Assembly (NCBI GenBank): GCA_029194725.1
Contig: JARFXQ010000015.1
Span: 1 to 64,000, forward strand
Reading direction: 5' to 3'
Origin: Nitrospira sp.
GTDB lineage: Bacteria > Nitrospirota > Nitrospiria > Nitrospirales > Nitrospiraceae
Length of the DNA: 64,000 bases
The notes beneath the pieces were generated by a model. The model did not search any database. It saw nothing but the letters and a program-made list of their open reading frames with translations, and was not told the DNA's origin. Made by a program: the position numbers and the translations under genes. This document shows, piece by piece, positions 1 through 8,150 of the stretch (its first letter is position 1; each line of letters starts with the position of its first letter).

Positions 1-1323
1 GCCGATCAAGGGATCCGGATCTTCGTACAAATTCCCGAACTTTGGATTGTTGGCCCAGAGACTCTGCACAAATTCAAACTGGCGGTCGATGGCGGCGTTC
101 AGACAGAGAAAATGAAGTCCGCGCTCCATCCCATTGTCGACGGCACGCATTATACTCTTGGGATCCATATTCTCGACCAGCGGTGGTCCATAGGGCCTGG
201 AGCGCCGGATGATGCGATGCTGATTGGCCAGTCCCAAAGCCCGGGCCGGATCATCGCCCAGCGAGTCGCGCGGATTGGTTCGGCGGATGTGTGCCCCGAT
301 GGGACAACGTACGCCATAGGGATCGGGATGATCTCGATCGCTCGCGTACAGAAATCGATCAAACGTCCGTGCCTCAGGACTGGGATGATCCGGGGACGCG
401 ACCAGGGGGGTGCCATCCGGCCAGCGTCCGACCATTTTCGCCGCCAGCTTGATCGCTGCGTCTGCTTCACTGTTTGAGCAGGCCGCGACATAGTCCCAGA
501 ATTGTTTGACGTCTTGCCGCATCTGCCGGAACACGAGAAACGTACCGTTCCTCCCGAACCCCAGGCCCTGGGCATCCGTCGGCCCCTCCGGCATTTCGCC
601 GTAGGAGTTGGCATACCCGAGCAGTATTTCGCCGGGCGCGATGCGGTTCCCCTCCGCCTGGGTCACATGCGGATCGCTCGGCGGCATCCCCGCCACATGC
701 GGCTGGCCGATTCCGTCCCTGAAACCGAAATGTTCCTTCGGCCCGACCGGTCGTCCGTCGGCCTCCTGCTCAGGGCCGGCAAGAAACACCGTGTCGAGCC
801 GTTTGAGTTCACGGAGTCCCTGCTCCGTTCCACGAGGTGCTAGCGTCTCGATCCGATCGCGCAGCATGTCCACATCCTGCGTGTACAGCATCAGCATCAC
901 GTGCAGCCTCGGATCCGGCCGCGGATGGTCGTCGGCCCACGTCGAATCACGTTCGGTTCCCCATTCCCAGTTGGCGGCGCGGCTCTCCCCACGGTCACCC
1001 AACAATCGTTCCCGTTGCAGGGTGGCCATCCCCTCTCGGAATGCGCGGGGAAATTGATTCAGCACCTCCACAGCCACGCCTAACGCGCTTAACCCATGGC
1101 TGGTGAAGGCCACATGCACCGCGCTTGTGCGCCTGGGACGATCGAGATCGAGCCGGCTGACCGGTTCGATCTGTTCAACCAAACCGGCTAGCCATGCGCG
1201 GGCACGCTCAGGATCCGTCACCTGACACAGGACGAAGCTCGCCGAGGGCAGCTCCACATAGTCGTGCTGTACCAATCCTTGAATGTCGTGATACTCCAGC
1301 CGAGGTTCGTTGGACGGAATCAT
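1..1323 (-). CDS. DyP-type heme peroxidase, C-terminus cut by window edge
   Basis: Dye-decolorizing peroxidases use H2O2 and a heme to oxidise bulky substrates. I translated this frame from ATG 1323; it stays open to base 1 (441 codons), so the C-terminus lies outside the window. It shows the DyP signature GFRDGIGQP at about residues 200-208 (the GxxDG motif with catalytic Asp), the heme-ligand segment GAHIRRTNPRD near residue 343, and a C-terminal FVQSLWANNPKFGNLYED stretch typical of long DyPs. An AGAGG ribosome-binding site lies about 9 bases before the ATG. No signal peptide is seen, so a cytoplasmic enzyme is likely. It is the third gene of an operon after the P450 and the duplicated membrane protein, 27 bases behind the latter. 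Family assignment is firm; the substrate is unknown. Confidence 0.93.
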   Translation of the reverse strand, partial: MIPSNEPRLEYHDIQGLVQHDYVELPSASFVLCQVTDPERARAWLAGLVEQIEPVSRLDLDRPRRTSAVHVAFTSHGLSALGVAVEVLNQFPRAFREGMATLQRERLLGDRGESRAANWEWGTERDSTWADDHPRPDPRLHVMLMLYTQDVDMLRDRIETLAPRGTEQGLRELKRLDTVFLAGPEQEADGRPVGPKEHFGFRDGIGQPHVAGMPPSDPHVTQAEGNRIAPGEILLGYANSYGEMPEGPTDAQGLGFGRNGTFLVFRQMRQDVKQFWDYVAACSNSEADAAIKLAAKMVGRWPDGTPLVASPDHPSPEARTFDRFLYASDRDHPDPYGVRCPIGAHIRRTNPRDSLGDDPARALGLANQHRIIRRSRPYGPPLVENMDPKSIMRAVDNGMERGLHFLCLNAAIDRQFEFVQSLWANNPKFGNLYEDPDPLIG

Positions 1324-1350
1324 CTTCGACCTCTCATCACATGTGCACCG

Positions 1351-2904
1351 TTACAGACGCCGCAACCAAGCCGCTTGAGCTTCGCCGGTCAACGGCAGGA
1401 ACAAACCCTGCGCAATGTCGGTGTTGCCGTTCACGTTAGTGACGCTGAGCCGAGGATAGGCGCTATACCAGACCTGAGTCGAAACTTGATGGTCTCTGGT
1501 CCACCGCTTGAACTCCTGCTCTCGTCGCGCCCCGCCTTCAGATACCAGCACCGCTGGCAGCCGGGAGAACCAAGGCAGGAATCGGAGGACGAGCACCGTG
1601 AGGCGCACCAACCCACTCACCGTGTGGAACCGGACCCGTGGGAAAAAGGTCGTATTGCACCAGATACCAGTGAGTCCGTCCGACGCCTGGTCGATGAAAT
1701 CGCCCAGATAGCTTTCCCAGCTGAAGTCATAATTACTGAAGAAGAGCAACCTCCGATTATTGTCGATCAAGACCCAGCGGGCAAAATGTATCGTTGAGAG
1801 CCCTGTCAAGGTGCCGCGCACGAACAGCGTGCGGGCCAGAAAGTTGGTGATCGCCAACAGACCGCGCAAGAGCACAAGCCTGAACATACCGGGCTTGATG
1901 TTCGCCACATGCGTCATTTGGTTTTGCACCAAGGGGCCACGGTCTTCGAGCTCCGTCACCAGCCGGAGGCGGACGTCGCTCCGGTCGGCCACATAGGGAT
2001 CGATTGATCCATCCACCTGCTTCGGAGGCCCTTCCCGTTGAAAAACTCGTTGTTCACGCCCATGCTCGATCCGATCGAGCAGGTTCACCAGGGCGGCGAA
2101 GAGCGCGAACGCCACGATTGGAGCCGATACCGTGAAGAGCACGCGAGCCGGAATCTGATCGAAGAGGTGCGTCCCGATTCCATACAGTATCCCCAACAGA
2201 ATCAGTCCTGCGAGGGGCACCAGGAGAAGCGTTCTTATCGCGATCTCAGGCGGCAGTCCGCTTGAAGGCGCCGATTTCCACCCGCTTCGGCCTGTCGCTT
2301 CACGTAATCGCTCAACAATGGTGGCCGGAGCTGCCGACCCAGTGGCATGAACCCGATCGAGCTCCAGCTCCAATATCAGACGTAGTTCCTCTTCGTTCTG
2401 ATCGTCGAGCGTCAGGATTTGCTGAGCCGACCGCCCAGGATGGCCTCGATAGAAAGCCGCCTCCTGTCGTATGTGCGCCGACAAGTAGACCTGCAGCGAC
2501 TCACTCCCAGGCGGAGGGTCGCAAAAGGAGTAGATCGTGCGCAGGGCCGGCTCGGCAACCAGGACCAGTTCGTTCAGGTGCTCTTCGAATGGGCCGTCAT
2601 AGTCGGTCGAGAAAGCCAGGCTGGCCGCAATGGGTCCACCCGCCGCATCGCGTGCCGGTTCGAGGAGCACCCAACGAAGGAAATGCACCGTCGTCAGCCG
2701 CCCGAACTCGATGAAGTTTGGACCCGGTTGAATGATGTGCGATGGAGGGAGATAGTCACGAACCCTTTCGACTTTGACGCTGCCGGCACCTGGCTCACCA
2801 GGGTTGATAATGTTCTGGCCGACGGCATTCAACAGCGCTCGAAGCCCTTCGATCTTCTCATCGGGCACCGGCACGATCACCGTCAACGCATGTTGTTCAG
2901 CCAT
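1351..2904 (-). CDS. Uncharacterised duplicated membrane protein between P450 and DyP genes
   Basis: About 517 residues from ATG 2904, which has a GGTGA site; an upstream GTG at 2913 is an alternative. The protein contains two similar halves. Half one has the core TTVHFLRWVLLEP followed by AFSTDYDGPFEEHLNEL. Half two has STIHFARWVLIDNN followed by LFFSNYDFSWESYLGDF. Between them lies a hydrophobic stretch (about residues 225-275) long enough for two membrane helices, and another hydrophobic patch surrounds the second core. I do not recognise a named family. The alternating HFARW and S-N/T-YD segments could be ferredoxin-like halves of the kind that build DyP and chlorite dismutase folds, but that is inference. 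It sits 26-36 bases after the P450 gene and 27 before the DyP gene, so the three are probably co-transcribed and act on a shared, perhaps lipophilic, substrate. Confidence 0.8.
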   Translation of the reverse strand: MAEQHALTVIVPVPDEKIEGLRALLNAVGQNIINPGEPGAGSVKVERVRDYLPPSHIIQPGPNFIEFGRLTTVHFLRWVLLEPARDAAGGPIAASLAFSTDYDGPFEEHLNELVLVAEPALRTIYSFCDPPPGSESLQVYLSAHIRQEAAFYRGHPGRSAQQILTLDDQNEEELRLILELELDRVHATGSAAPATIVERLREATGRSGWKSAPSSGLPPEIAIRTLLLVPLAGLILLGILYGIGTHLFDQIPARVLFTVSAPIVAFALFAALVNLLDRIEHGREQRVFQREGPPKQVDGSIDPYVADRSDVRLRLVTELEDRGPLVQNQMTHVANIKPGMFRLVLLRGLLAITNFLARTLFVRGTLTGLSTIHFARWVLIDNNRRLLFFSNYDFSWESYLGDFIDQASDGLTGIWCNTTFFPRVRFHTVSGLVRLTVLVLRFLPWFSRLPAVLVSEGGARREQEFKRWTRDHQVSTQVWYSAYPRLSVTNVNGNTDIAQGLFLPLTGEAQAAWLRRL

Positions 2905-2939
2905 GTCTTTCACCGGTTTCTACATGACGCCAGGCTCGA

Positions 2940-4238
2940 TCAACCAGCCACCGTGAGGAGCAGCCGATCCGGGAAAGGGCCATCCCAGGCGATGCGTCCG
3001 TCCCATCCGCAGGCCCGGGAGACCTTGCCAAGCCGAAGCACGGCAGCCGCCAGTAGTGGGATCTGCACGCCGTTGATGTAGCGTCCCTGGCAGGCATGGA
3101 GGCCCGAACTAAAGTGCAGATACTCTGTCGGATTCCTGTCGGTCCGAAATTCCCCGGGTTCGTGAAACACCGCTGGGTCGAACATCCCGGAGAACGTGCC
3201 GAAGACGACGATCTTGCCCTTCGGTAGTCGGCGCTCGCGCGGGCTGTCGCGACCGACGGTGGCCCCTTCCTGGCTGTATCGGGTCACGAACAGATTATGC
3301 GGATTGAATCGCAAGGCTTCGAGCACATACCGCGCCACAGTCGCCTCGTCGCCGGCTAATGCTGCCTCACGAGCAGCGGCCCATGAGGCGGGACGTCGCA
3401 ACAGTTCGTCGATGGCCCGAACCGCGGACGCGCTGGTCGTGTCGAGCGCCCCGATGATCAGCCCGGAGATATTTCGGCGCACCGCGTCGTCGTCCAGCCA
3501 TTCCATACCTGGTTCGCGCTGTCGATGCAGCATGCGGGTGAGCACGTCATCAGGCAGATCCTGACGGCCGGAGGCGATCTCGTCCTTGCGCCGAGCGATC
3601 CATCCAAGGAGATAGGGCCGCAGTTGCTCGAACGATTCCTCAGCCTGGTGCACGGTCCGTGGACAGTCGAGGGGATTCAGGAACAAATCGTTGAACAGTG
3701 CCCTCATCCAGCGCAACATCATCGCATCGTCCGGCCCTGGCACTCCAAAATACTCACCGACCACGCGCAGTGGGACGATACGGGTCAGTCCGCCGACCAC
3801 GTCCAGCCACCCCTGCCGGCGTGCTCGTTCCATGCATTCTTCGGCCCTGGTCGAGACAATGGCGCGGATGCGCTCAAGATCCGTGCGATACACGACGTCG
3901 TTCAAGAGATCCTTTTCACGGTCATGTTGCGGGGAACGATCCATGCTCAGGACAAACGGGCCATTGTCGCGATTCGTGCGCTCCGCGTTGATTTCGGCAA
4001 TCGTGAACTCGGTGTCATGTGCCAGCCCGTCGACCACATCCGCATGCCGGCTGACAATCACCAGTTTGCCCAGTTCCAGCACCGGCGCCCATCGTCTCAA
4101 GATCGCGTTGAACAGACGAAACACCCACGGCGCGGTCAGCCAAGATCGAATCGTGTCACTGCGGGGAATGAGGCAGGAGCGCCAGGTGGAGGGAACCCGG
4201 GGCATCTGATTCATGTGGACCGGAGGAGTCTCTGTCAT
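2940..4238 (-). CDS. Cytochrome P450
   Basis: Heme-thiolate monooxygenase. With numbering from a GTG at 4247 (435 residues), the I-helix GALDTT lies at about 266-271, the K-helix ExxR as EALR at 310-313, and the heme loop FSSGLHACQG at about 379-388 with Cys386 as the thiolate ligand. The ATG at 4238 has a weak GGTGAG site and is given here; GTG 4247 is the alternative. There is no N-terminal membrane anchor, so it is a soluble bacterial-type P450 that needs separate redox partners, none of which are encoded nearby. It is the first gene of a three-gene operon with the duplicated membrane protein and the DyP peroxidase. The control region upstream (4248-5106) holds repeated palindromes. The family is certain; the substrate is unknown. 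Confidence 0.95.
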   Translation of the reverse strand: MTETPPVHMNQMPRVPSTWRSCLIPRSDTIRSWLTAPWVFRLFNAILRRWAPVLELGKLVIVSRHADVVDGLAHDTEFTIAEINAERTNRDNGPFVLSMDRSPQHDREKDLLNDVVYRTDLERIRAIVSTRAEECMERARRQGWLDVVGGLTRIVPLRVVGEYFGVPGPDDAMMLRWMRALFNDLFLNPLDCPRTVHQAEESFEQLRPYLLGWIARRKDEIASGRQDLPDDVLTRMLHRQREPGMEWLDDDAVRRNISGLIIGALDTTSASAVRAIDELLRRPASWAAAREAALAGDEATVARYVLEALRFNPHNLFVTRYSQEGATVGRDSPRERRLPKGKIVVFGTFSGMFDPAVFHEPGEFRTDRNPTEYLHFSSGLHACQGRYINGVQIPLLAAAVLRLGKVSRACGWDGRIAWDGPFPDRLLLTVAG

Positions 4239-4472
4239 GATACTCACCCACAGGGCTTCAGGTTTCGATAGGTCGACCTCAATGCACGAGGGAACAATCT
4301 TGCTTTCGTGGTCAAGCCGAACAATGACCTTCTACTTATGCAAGAATGCCACCGTTACGAGAGGAGGGGCTGCACAAGTAGCCGGAGGCTCAACAGCCTT
4401 GGAGATTGCAGGCGATGTGTGCTAAGCAGTTCCTAGTAGTGACTCACTGCACTCTGATCTCTACACCCACAG

Positions 4473-4510
4473 GTATCAAAAGCGATACAGTCCCGTATCC
4501 ATTGCGATAC
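4473..4510 (+). promoter_or_regulatory. Palindrome pair 1 (GTATC-N6-GATAC, twice)
   Basis: Two perfect dyads, GTATC-aaaagc-GATAC at 4473-4488 and GTATC-cattgc-GATAC at 4495-4510, start 22 bases apart, so they lie on one face of the helix. The 5-6-5 layout (16 bases) is that of a dimeric HTH regulator such as the Crp/Fnr class, but the half-site is not one I can name. Both are followed by AG on the plus strand. Confidence 0.6.
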
Positions 4511-4646
4511 AGCATCGCTCGCCTAAAGTTGCAGGTGGATAGATCTGAGTCAGACTTCCGGCAGGACGGGATTCGGTCGGATGTGAGTCACAGCGCCACG
4601 GCTCACCTGGGTTCTATGGGGTGGTTTCCTGTTTTCGGATGGATTT

Positions 4647-4685
4647 GAATCTATTTGGATTCACCTCTTGAATCCATTTCGATAC
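4647..4685 (+). promoter_or_regulatory. Palindrome pair 2 (GAATC-N6-GATTC / GAATC-N6-GATAC)
   Basis: GAATC-tatttg-GATTC at 4647-4662 and GAATC-catttc-GATAC at 4670-4685 start 23 bases apart. They repeat the layout of pair 1; the spacer CATTTC nearly equals the CATTGC of site 4495. The match in half-site, spacer length and phasing argues for a common binding protein. Confidence 0.55.
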
Positions 4686-5106
4686 ATCGCACGGGGATCG
4701 TGCGAGCAGTGTCCTTTTTATGGAGATAGATCAGACATACGTAGAACATTGAAATTGTTAATAATGCGCATTGGCTGATGGAATCGGCATTCTCAGTCCA
4801 TGCTGGCATCTCGTTTGCTGTTCAACGAATTGGTAGAGCGCGTGCGTCGAGTGGCGGCACTCAAAACCGCATCGGCCATCAGCTTGATTTGCTCAACATC
4901 CAGATGAAGGAGAGAGCACTGGTACACACAGAACAAGATGGGATCCCATTTCATCCCAAGGATGAGGGAGAAGCTCCGAAACCGGCATGCACGATGCAGG
5001 ATCTGGCCGGACTTAGTGCACTGTGCTAGACGCTCTGGTGCTCATTGTTCAATTTCATGGGTTTGCAGTAAGTGGTTTCTCAAAGAGATTGCCGAGGAAC
5101 AATTCA

Positions 5107-5382
5107 GTGTCCGGTGTGACGGATCCGGTGGAACTCATCGTCAAGCTCGCTCCCGCTGCAGCGACGCCGGGAAGCCCCGCACATCGTGCGGTTCAAGCAT
5201 GCGTGACTCGGGCTGGCGTTTCGATAAAGCCCCTTCACGAGTCGGCCTCGGAAGCAGAATTAGCCACATATTTCATAGCCCACGTTGATCCGGCGAAGCT
5301 CGCAAATATTGTCGAACAACTACTTTCCTGCGAAGGCGTTGACAGTGCCTACGCAAAACCTCGTGGTAACCCACCTGGATAA
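5107..5382 (+). CDS. Stand-alone protease-propeptide-like protein
   Basis: A 91-residue protein from GTG 5107, chosen because GAGGA (5094-5098) sits 8 bases upstream; the longer frame from ATG 5023 has no such site. Its C-terminus (LANIVEQLLSC then VDSAYAKPRGNPP) parallels the end of the N-terminal region of the next gene (LERLAEQLLAN then VEAAYVKPAGAPP). Together with DPVELIVKLAP this suggests the small alpha/beta fold of subtilisin propeptides (inhibitor I9-like). It ends 24 bases before the protease. I infer a free-standing inhibitor or folding chaperone for the protease. No signal peptide is visible. I have not confirmed an I9 family match. Confidence 0.7.
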   Translation: MSGVTDPVELIVKLAPAAATPGSPAHRAVQACVTRAGVSIKPLHESASEAELATYFIAHVDPAKLANIVEQLLSCEGVDSAYAKPRGNPPG

Positions 5383-5406
5383 ATCAGCCGAAAGGAGGAA
5401 TCGAAA

Positions 5407-8091
5407 ATGCCACAAATCATCAGCATCTCGTCTCAAGGAAGCGGCGACAGTCCCCAGTTGGTTGTACTCGCCAAGCGCGAGGCAGGTCTACGCGCGGGTG
5501 GGGCGGATGTCGCCTCGGTAACCGGGGCGGACACCAGCTTGCTCTCATCCCTGCTTTCTTCCCATGACGCCGTAATGCACCCCATGTTTGGCCTCAGCGA
5601 GGATCGTACCCGTGCTCACGTCGAGACCCTCGTCGAATCTCTCCAAGGAGATGTCACGCCGAACACCCAACTCGTCCTCGATCTTCCGATGTTCTACCGG
5701 ATTGCGGCACCGGAGGATAAGCTAGAGCGCCTTGCCGAACAACTTCTAGCTAATGACTTGGTTGAAGCCGCCTATGTGAAACCGGCCGGGGCGCCGCCGG
5801 CTGTCGCGGAAGCGCAACAAATTCAACGTTTGAATGACATGCAGCCGGATGCGGCCGACACACCTCCGGTCACGCCAGATTTCGTTGCCAACCAGGGTTA
5901 TCTCGCAGTAGCGCCGGGTGGCATTGATGCGCCGTTCGCCGGGACCATCCCTGGTGGAGGCGGTTCAGGAGTCAAGATAATCGACTGCGAATGGGCGTGG
6001 CGATTCACTCACGAGGATTTATTGCAGAATCAGGGTGGCGTAGTGGCCGGCACCAGCATGGGAAATACCGACCATGGAACCGCCGTCCTCGGTGTCATCA
6101 GCGGCGATCGAAACTCAATCGGGATAACCGGTATTACCCCGGACGCAACAATCAGCGCATCCTCTTTCAGTGATCAATCAAGCGCGCAAGCGATCAAGGC
6201 CGCCGCCGACAAGTTGGGAACAGGCGACATCATTTTGCTGGAGATCCACCGCCCCGGCCCCAGAACGCCCAACCCTCAACAGGGGCAACTGGGATTTATC
6301 GCCATCGAGTGGTGGCCGGACGATTTCGCGGCCATTCGCTATGCGGTGTTGAAGGGTATCATCGTTGTGGAGGCCGCGGGCAATGGTTTCCAGGATCTCG
6401 ACGATCCGATCTATAGCACTCGGCCTACCGGTTTCCCGGCCAGTTGGACAAACCCATTTGACACAAGCAATCCGTCGTCGGGTGCAGTTATGGTGGGAGC
6501 GGGAGCGCCGCCGGCGGGGACACACGGTCGTGACCACGGACCGGACCGTTCTCGCCTCGATTTCTCGAATTACGGGGCTCGCGTGGATGTGCAGGGCTGG
6601 GGCCGGGAGGTTACTACGACCGGGTATGGTGATCTCCAGGGCGGCTCGAACCAGGATCTTTGGTACACAAACCAATTTTCCGGCACATCCAGTGCCTCAC
6701 CGGTGGTGGTCGGGGCTCTTGCCGCCACGCAGGGCGTACTTCGGGCACGAGGGCATCGCCGTCTGAACTCAGCCAGTGCCCGGTTGTTGGTCCGTGCATG
6801 TGGTTCGCCACAGCAAGACGCTCCCGGCCGACCGGCGAGCCAGCGTATTGGTACGAGGCCAAACCTTCGTGAATTGATCCCAGAGGCGGCGCGATATCAG
6901 TCCCGCAGCGCGGATTACAATGGTGACCGCCGGGCCGAGATCCTGATCACCAGTCCCTGGGGAATGGGAATCCTGGAACAGGCAGGCTCTTGGATGAACG
7001 CGCCAACCATGGCCCCTAACGGCACGCGCTTCGGAGGCTGGTTGCTGAACACAGCCGACAACCATTTCGGTCCTGCTGGAGACTATGATGGCGACGGGCA
7101 CGCGGAAATCCTTGTAGCGAGCCCCTGGGGCATTGGCGTGCTGAAGCAGTCTAGCGCGACCATGACTTCGCCGATGATGGCACCCAACGGCACACGCTTC
7201 GGCGGCTGGTTGCTCAATACGGGAGATAACTCTTTTGGCCCAGCAGGGGATTTCGATGGAGACGGCAAGGCTGAACTCCTGGTTGCGAGTCCCTGGGGTC
7301 TTGGAGTGCTGAAGCTAGCCGGGACGACGCTCAACGCGCCGATGATGGCCCCCAACGGCACACGCTTCGGTGGCTGGTTGCTCAATACGGGAGATAATTC
7401 TTTCGGCCCGATCGGCGATTTTGACGGGGACGGCCAGGCCGAGATCCTCGTGACCAGTCCGTGGGGGATCGGCGTCATGAAGCTATCCGGAGGCACAATG
7501 ACAATGGCAATGATGGCCCCCAACGGCACGCGCTTCGGCGGCTGGTTGCTCAATACGGGAGATAATTCTTTCGGCCCGGTCGGCGATTTTGACGGCGACG
7601 GGCGTATCGAGATTGTAGTCACCAGCCCTTGGGGTATCGGCATTTTGAAATTGTCAGGTGACAGTTTCTCGGTTCCGATGATGGCGCCCAACGGCACACG
7701 GTTCGGCGGATGGTTACTCAATACCGCAGACAACTTGTTCAGCCGCGCTGGCGACTTCGATGGTGATCACCATGCTGAGATCCTGGTCACGAGTCCGTGG
7801 GGCGTTGGGATCCTCAAGTTGGCTGGCAACAACCTGGCAGCGCCCATGATGGCTCCCAACGGCACACGTTTCGGCGGATGGCTGCTGAACACTGGGGATA
7901 ACCGGCTCGCGACCTGTGCTGATTACGACGCAGATCTTCGCGCAGAGATCCTCGTCACGAGTCCGTGGGGCATCGGCATCCTCGAGCAGGTTGGAACAAC
8001 AATGGCTGCCCCTACCATGGCGCCAAATGGCACGCGTTTTGGTGGTTGGCTGTTGAACACGATTGATAACGACTTCGGCCACGGTGTCTAA
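5407..8091 (+). CDS. Subtilisin-like serine protease (S8) with FG-GAP/VCBS-like repeats
   Basis: An 894-residue protein with an excellent AAAGGAGG site upstream. Residues 1-130 form a propeptide-like region ending AAYVKPAGAPP. The S8 catalytic domain follows: Asp193 (VKIIDCEW), His223 (NTDHGTAV), oxyanion Asn326 (EAAGNGF) and Ser428 (FSGTSSASP). From about residue 500 to the end come seven repeats of 56 residues (168 bases), each with a calcium-loop-like DFDGDG segment, an EILVTSPWG strand and APNGTRFGGWLLNT. Such repeats form beta-propeller blades in FG-GAP/VCBS proteins. No Sec or Tat signal peptide is seen, unusual for an enzyme of this make-up; export may use another route, or it may act inside the cell. 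The last repeats lose the Asp-rich loop (DFDGDH, DYDADL). Confidence 0.93.
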   Translation: MPQIISISSQGSGDSPQLVVLAKREAGLRAGGADVASVTGADTSLLSSLLSSHDAVMHPMFGLSEDRTRAHVETLVESLQGDVTPNTQLVLDLPMFYRIAAPEDKLERLAEQLLANDLVEAAYVKPAGAPPAVAEAQQIQRLNDMQPDAADTPPVTPDFVANQGYLAVAPGGIDAPFAGTIPGGGGSGVKIIDCEWAWRFTHEDLLQNQGGVVAGTSMGNTDHGTAVLGVISGDRNSIGITGITPDATISASSFSDQSSAQAIKAAADKLGTGDIILLEIHRPGPRTPNPQQGQLGFIAIEWWPDDFAAIRYAVLKGIIVVEAAGNGFQDLDDPIYSTRPTGFPASWTNPFDTSNPSSGAVMVGAGAPPAGTHGRDHGPDRSRLDFSNYGARVDVQGWGREVTTTGYGDLQGGSNQDLWYTNQFSGTSSASPVVVGALAATQGVLRARGHRRLNSASARLLVRACGSPQQDAPGRPASQRIGTRPNLRELIPEAARYQSRSADYNGDRRAEILITSPWGMGILEQAGSWMNAPTMAPNGTRFGGWLLNTADNHFGPAGDYDGDGHAEILVASPWGIGVLKQSSATMTSPMMAPNGTRFGGWLLNTGDNSFGPAGDFDGDGKAELLVASPWGLGVLKLAGTTLNAPMMAPNGTRFGGWLLNTGDNSFGPIGDFDGDGQAEILVTSPWGIGVMKLSGGTMTMAMMAPNGTRFGGWLLNTGDNSFGPVGDFDGDGRIEIVVTSPWGIGILKLSGDSFSVPMMAPNGTRFGGWLLNTADNLFSRAGDFDGDHHAEILVTSPWGVGILKLAGNNLAAPMMAPNGTRFGGWLLNTGDNRLATCADYDADLRAEILVTSPWGIGILEQVGTTMAAPTMAPNGTRFGGWLLNTIDNDFGHGV
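6898..8085 (+). repeat. Seven tandem 168-base coding repeats in the protease gene
   Basis: The sequence for APNGTRFGGWLLNT recurs at a 168-base period (first copy near 7015, second near 7183, and so on to the stop). Copies 2-4 are the most alike at the DNA level, indicating recent duplication or gene conversion; the first and last are more divergent. The array is in frame throughout. Confidence 0.9.
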
Positions 8092-8100
8092 ACCAACCTT

Positions 8101-8126
8101 GAGCGGCAGGCTTCAGCCTGCCGCTC
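8101..8126 (+). terminator. Inverted repeat after protease gene, probable terminator
   Basis: A perfect 12-base stem (GAGCGGCAGGCT / AGCCTGCCGCTC) begins 9 bases after the protease stop codon. No T-run follows directly, so it may be a weak or bidirectional terminator or an mRNA-stabilising hairpin. Confidence 0.55.
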
Positions 8127-8150
8127 AAGCGATCTTTCTAAAGATCGGAG

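Larger units (their letters stand above)
4248..5106. promoter_or_regulatory. Gene-free control region between divergent P450 and protease operons
   Basis: This 859-base stretch separates the minus-strand P450 operon from the plus-strand propeptide/protease operon. No ORF here has a family signature or a convincing ribosome site. It holds two pairs of short palindromes of the form GNATC-N6-GATNC (listed separately) and an AT-richer stretch at about 4710-4770 that could carry promoters. No terminator or structured RNA was recognised. Confidence 0.6.

Noticed and set aside
4826..4860. tRNA-like TTGGTAGAGCGC segment
   Set aside because: It looks like a D-arm, but no matching acceptor, anticodon or T-arm (GGTTCGAAT-type) sequence follows.
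4778..5029. 83-codon frame in the control region
   Set aside because: No start signal or motif; it conflicts with the palindromic regulatory layout.
6898..8085. Possible CRISPR array because of regular repeats
   Set aside because: The 168-base period is an exact multiple of three, the frame is open, and each unit encodes a beta-propeller-like blade.
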